Source: Flavobacteriales bacterium (GTDB taxonomy: Bacteria > Bacteroidota > Bacteroidia > Flavobacteriales_D > Sanyastnellaceae). From it: a stretch of 43,759 nt of DNA. The first letter of the stretch is position 1. Every line of letters begins with the position of its first letter. Shown here in pieces: positions 40,716 through 43,759 of this stretch. The stretch lies in contig CANEVR010000015.1 of NCBI GenBank assembly GCA_947442505.1, forward strand, positions 1 through 43,759. The letters run 5' to 3'. A program made the position numbers and the translations under genes. The notes beneath the pieces are model-generated. The model was not told the origin of the DNA, searched no databases, and saw only the letters and a program-made list of their open reading frames with translations.

Positions 40716-41264
40716 ATGGATTACAACATCGTAAAGTCATTGCACATCATATTTGTCGTTACCTGGTTTGCAGGTTTGTTTTATATCTATCGTTTGTTTG
40801 TCTATCATGCGGAAGCTGAAGCAAAGGACAATCCAGAAAGGGATATTTTACTGCGTCAATATCGTTTGATGGAGTATCGACTTTGGTACATCATTACCTG
40901 GCCATCTTGTGTTTTAACCTTGATTTTTGGTACTTGGCTTTTGGTTTTGAACCCAGGGTATTTGAGTATGCCGTGGATGCACCTTAAATTGTTTTTTATC
41001 CTTTGTCTCCTCCTTTATCAATGGAAAGGACAGCTGATATACAACAGAGGAAAACTGAGGGCGATTGGATTAAGTGGTTTTAAGTTGCGGATGTGGAATG
41101 AAGTTGGGACCATTTTATTGGTAGCTATTGTATTTGTCGTTGTGAATAAAGATTCTATTTCATGGTTGTGGGGTGCCCTGGGCTTGGTAGGTTTGGGTGT
41201 AGTTCTTACCCTAGCGATTAAAGCCTACAAGAGAGTAAGAAGCGATGAAATGAATGAAAAATGA
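40716..41264 (+). CDS. HemJ-like/CopD-family membrane protein (putative protoporphyrinogen oxidase)
   Basis: An inner-membrane protein of about 182 aa and four to five helices. The N-terminus DYNIVKSLHIIFVVTWFAGLFYIYRLFVYHAEA and PWMHLKLFFIL match HemJ, which oxidises protoporphyrinogen IX to protoporphyrin IX; His10 and Lys91 correspond to the essential His and Lys pair described for HemJ. CopD-type proteins share the fold, so the call is likely rather than certain. Start ATG 40716 is supported by a -7-like element 4 bases upstream; the longer frame runs into the thioesterase gene. The downstream secreted-protein gene overlaps by 4 bases (ATGA). Confidence 0.85.
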   Translation: MDYNIVKSLHIIFVVTWFAGLFYIYRLFVYHAEAEAKDNPERDILLRQYRLMEYRLWYIITWPSCVLTLIFGTWLLVLNPGYLSMPWMHLKLFFILCLLLYQWKGQLIYNRGKLRAIGLSGFKLRMWNEVGTILLVAIVFVVVNKDSISWLWGALGLVGLGVVLTLAIKAYKRVRSDEMNEK

Positions 41265-41842
41265 AAACTAAAGTACTTACCCTAATTTTTGTATCTGTTG
41301 CTTTTTTTGCTTTTGCCCAAAAGCCAGAATGGCTCAAACCTCATCCAGAAGGACGCAGTGTTTTTGTTCAGGGAATATTGGTGGACAATGCAGATTCAAC
41401 ATTGAGTTTACCAGGAAGCATCACGATTACCAATTCAGAGGAGGGCAATCAATCTTATACCATCAAAGCCAATTCAATGGGTGTATTTCAGTTTCATTTG
41501 GTGGAGAATGCCAAGTATGTTGCTGCTTTTGAGTATCCTGATTACATCACAAAAAGAATAGCTTTTGATACGTTTAATGTACCAGATAAAGCGTGGAAAA
41601 AAAGTTGTATGATTGATCTCAAGCTGACCGTGGACAAGCGCCCTGAAGGTTTCAAGGATGTTGTTGCGATGTTGCCCATAGCTACTTTTCAGTATGACCC
41701 CAATGAACGTTTGTTTCTTTTTGACACGGAGGTTACGGATAGGGTGCTGAAAAGGTATCAGGCCGAGCTTGATCGAGCCAGAGGAAATGTTGTGGAAGAA
41801 AAGGAAGTTCAACCTGTTCAGGAAGAAATCAAGCAGGATTAA
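41261..41842 (+). CDS. Secreted hypothetical protein
   Basis: A 193-aa exported protein with signal peptide MKTKVLTLIFVSVAFFAFAQ. The mature part has a beta-rich, Ig/CNA-like segment (VFVQGILVDNADSTLSLPGS to about residue 105), then FKDVVAMLPIATFQYDPNERLFLFD and a helical acidic tail rich in Glu and Lys. I do not recognise a named family. It is translationally coupled to the HemJ-like gene (ATGA overlap) and overlaps the convergent dehydrogenase gene by 14 bases. A link to haem synthesis is only positional. Confidence 0.8.
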   Translation: MKTKVLTLIFVSVAFFAFAQKPEWLKPHPEGRSVFVQGILVDNADSTLSLPGSITITNSEEGNQSYTIKANSMGVFQFHLVENAKYVAAFEYPDYITKRIAFDTFNVPDKAWKKSCMIDLKLTVDKRPEGFKDVVAMLPIATFQYDPNERLFLFDTEVTDRVLKRYQAELDRARGNVVEEKEVQPVQEEIKQD

Positions 41843-42770
41843 AAGATTTGATAATTTTATCGCTGAGCACCTTGGAAAGTTTGAAATAGGATTCCATAGT
41901 CCATCCTGCGATGTGAGGAGTTAGAATGACTTTATTTTCTTGAAGGAGTCTGTTATAAATGCTATTGTCTTTGTGTTCCAATTGGAGATTGGTTCCTTCA
42001 AACTCTAGGACATCCAATGCTGCGCCCAAAACGATATTACTCTCCATTGCGTCCAATAGATCAGCCGTTACGCAGTGCTGTCCCCGAGCGGTGTTGATGA
42101 AGTAGATGGGTTTTCTAAAGGAATCGAAAAACGATTTATTGGCATATGATTTTGTCTCCAAGGTTAGCGGAAGGTGCAGGCTAACGATGTCTGCTTCTTC
42201 GAAAATCTTTTCCAAAGAAACCAGCTGCACATGTGAGAGAGGGCTTTCGATGAGTGCGGTGTCATGAGCAATGATTCGACAACCTATCGATTTTAATTTA
42301 TTGGCAACGCTTTTACCCATGTGTCCCAAACCAATGATCGCAACGGTTTGATTGGACAATTCAATTCCTCTGTGCTCCTCTCTGAGCCAAAGGTTTTTTC
42401 TGACTGAGTTATTGCCAGAAGCGATTTTTCGTATCAAAGTTAAAATGGCTCCCAGGACAAATTCACCCACGGCTTCTGCGTTTCCTTCTGGTGAACTGAA
42501 AACTTGAATTTGTTTATGATTACAATAATTGACATCAATGTTTTCCAATCCAGATCCCGATCGAGCAATCCATTTTAAATTTGGAAATAGATCAATGTTA
42601 TTGGCATTTAGTACAAAACGGCTTCTGATAACAATGCCTTCTATTTCTTGGTGATTCTGGGAAATGTAATCAAGCGTGTTGTCCTCATCCCAAAAGCAGT
42701 GGTAACCGTGATTTTCTAAATCTTTGAACAATACATCATGCACGCTGTCGAGAAATACGACCTTAGACAT
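41829..42770 (-). CDS. D-2-hydroxyacid dehydrogenase (phosphoglycerate dehydrogenase-like)
   Basis: A protein of about 313 aa of the NAD-dependent D-isomer 2-hydroxyacid dehydrogenase family. The Rossmann loop is VAIIGLGHMGKSVANKLKSIG near residues 140-160. The catalytic Arg lies in FINTARGQH, Glu in ALDVLEFEGTN, and His in LTPHIAGWTMESY. Without the C-terminal ACT domain of long SerA it resembles the short form; D-3-phosphoglycerate, glyoxylate/hydroxypyruvate or another 2-oxoacid are possible substrates. ATG 42770 overlaps the MgtE stop by one base (TGATG); a TTG at 42773 is an alternative. Confidence 0.9.
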   Translation of the reverse strand: MSKVVFLDSVHDVLFKDLENHGYHCFWDEDNTLDYISQNHQEIEGIVIRSRFVLNANNIDLFPNLKWIARSGSGLENIDVNYCNHKQIQVFSSPEGNAEAVGEFVLGAILTLIRKIASGNNSVRKNLWLREEHRGIELSNQTVAIIGLGHMGKSVANKLKSIGCRIIAHDTALIESPLSHVQLVSLEKIFEEADIVSLHLPLTLETKSYANKSFFDSFRKPIYFINTARGQHCVTADLLDAMESNIVLGAALDVLEFEGTNLQLEHKDNSIYNRLLQENKVILTPHIAGWTMESYFKLSKVLSDKIIKSFNPA

Positions 42771-43759
42771 CAATGAAAAATATTAAATGGTACCGATAAA
42801 AATTGCTGCAATAGCATGTGACCAACGCCAAAATAAATGATAAGGCCAATGATGTCATTGGTGGTGGTGATAAAGGGTCCGGTAGCCAATGCAGGGTCAA
42901 TTCCAAACTTGTGCAAAGTCAATGGAATATAGGTTCCTGAAACGCTCGCAAATACGATAACGCTAAAAAGTGCTATACTCGCTGTGAGGCTCATCCCAAT
43001 ATCAAAATGAAACAACTGAGTGGTAAGGAAGATAATGATGGAACAGATCAAACCATTAAAAGCGCCGACACCAAATTCCTTTAAAATTTTTCTCCAAACG
43101 GTTTCGTCCAGTTCACTTTGATTGGCCAAGGCTTTTACCACCAATGCGGCTGATTGAACACCAACATTTCCTCCAGTCGCAGCAATGAGCGGCATGAAAA
43201 TCGCCATTTGTGGATTTTCAGTAATGTCATAAAGTCCGATGATGTAGGCACTGCTCATTCCGCCACCCATGCCAATCAATAGCCATGGCAAACGTGCTCT
43301 GGTCAATGTCCAAATGCTATCGCTGGACTCAACATCCTCAGAGATACCAGATGCCAATTGATAATCTTTGTCCGCTTCCTCTTGGATGACATCCAATACG
43401 TCGTCTATGGTAATTCGTCCTACCAGTTCTTGACTATCATTCAAAACTGGAATCACCACGAGGTCATATTTTTTCATCACATTGGCCACTTCCTCTACAG
43501 GTGTAGCGGTGTTGACGGTATATACTTTTTTATTGGTATAAAGTTCACTGATCGATGATCTAAGACTAGCGGATGAAAAGATCAACATTTTCATGCTGAG
43601 TGTACCTATGATTTTATTGAGATCATCCACTACATAAATGGTGTAGATGCTGTCAAGGTCCTCGCTTTGTTTGCGCATTTCTCTGATGGCCATAGCAACA
43701 CTCCAATGGGCATTGACTTTGATCAATTCTTTGGCCATTAACGCTCCAGCTGTACCCTC
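42770..43759 (-). CDS. mgtE: MgtE-family magnesium channel, C-terminal part (runs off the window)
   Basis: The frame continues upstream to the window edge (codons for E-G-T-A-G-A-L lead into MAKELIKV), so the start lies outside. What is seen is about 329 residues: the rest of the CBS-domain pair (IYVVDDLNKIIGTLSMK, LVVIPVLNDSQELVGRITIDDVLDVI), then a linker helix and the transmembrane domain starting near TRARLPWLLIGMGGGMSSAYIIGLY, with the conserved LIAATGGNVGVQSAALVVKALA and TTTNDIIGLIIYFGVG. These are the pore and Mg2+-binding segments of MgtE, a magnesium channel gated by cytosolic Mg2+. Confidence 0.95.
   Translation of the reverse strand, partial: EGTAGALMAKELIKVNAHWSVAMAIREMRKQSEDLDSIYTIYVVDDLNKIIGTLSMKMLIFSSASLRSSISELYTNKKVYTVNTATPVEEVANVMKKYDLVVIPVLNDSQELVGRITIDDVLDVIQEEADKDYQLASGISEDVESSDSIWTLTRARLPWLLIGMGGGMSSAYIIGLYDITENPQMAIFMPLIAATGGNVGVQSAALVVKALANQSELDETVWRKILKEFGVGAFNGLICSIIIFLTTQLFHFDIGMSLTASIALFSVIVFASVSGTYIPLTLHKFGIDPALATGPFITTTNDIIGLIIYFGVGHMLLQQFLSVPFNIFH

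Noticed and set aside
1-43759. CRISPR array, insertion sequence, prophage or genomic island borders
   Set aside because: I saw no regularly spaced repeats, transposase, integrase or attachment-site duplication. The tRNA-Ser gene at the edge shows no repeated 3' end within the window.

Overview
The window is typical Bacteroidota chromosome, most likely from the class Flavobacteriia; I do not assign a genus. The evidence is a recurring TAnnTTTG -7 promoter element, almost no Shine-Dalgarno sequences, a gene related to PorE of the type IX secretion system, OmpA-like and NHL-type secreted proteins, a Bacteroidota-style Crp/Fnr regulator, and the order thrS-infC-rpmI-rplT. No rRNA, insertion sequence, CRISPR array, prophage or plasmid gene is visible. 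No stretch longer than about 110 bases lacks a gene, so there are no large empty regions to describe.

Layout. 1-120: tRNA-Ser(GCT) and its terminator. 103-2007: an unknown small protein, then murQ with a coupled hypothetical gene. 2056-3684: a divergent PorE-like TPR/beta-propeller protein. 3681-18523: a tightly packed minus-strand gene block that starts at a TPR protein with its own promoter. It continues through a phosphosulfolactate synthase homologue, rhodanese, DedA protein and aroE into a polysaccharide module with two Wzx-type flippases (one frameshifted), two Wzy/ligase-type membrane proteins, two GT4 and one GT2 glycosyltransferases, and ends in a secreted GH2 beta-mannosidase. 18604-26831: a second minus-strand run with an NHLRC2-like secreted protein, a glycosyltransferase, a cysteine-containing Crp/Fnr regulator, fabG, a VWA membrane protein, a cytosolic solute-binding-type protein and a YdcF-type protein. 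26893-30065: thrS-infC-rpmI-rplT. 30094-34574: holA, hemE and two tandem OmpA-family paralogues. 34565-38703: AMP nucleosidase, an orphan HsdR_N-type nuclease, a ferredoxin, a CpsB-type phosphatase, L-asparaginase and TatD. 38779-43759: a lipoprotein with a GT9 glycosyltransferase, a thioesterase divergent from a HemJ-like protein, a secreted hypothetical protein, a 2-hydroxyacid dehydrogenase, and the C-terminal part of MgtE, which runs off the window.

The most unusual signals are mostly in expression. There is a Wzx gene broken exactly at an A8 slippery run. Two secreted-protein genes have start codons touching or almost touching the U-tract of an intrinsic terminator. A set of genes has the -7 element only 4-10 bases before the ATG, which implies leaderless or nearly leaderless mRNAs. 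Convergent genes share stop-codon DNA. I found no clear multi-gene system of a wholly new kind. The best candidates for new biology are the fabG-VWA-solute-binding-YdcF cluster, the orphan nuclease beside holA/amn, and the phosphosulfolactate synthase homologue upstream of the polysaccharide genes.
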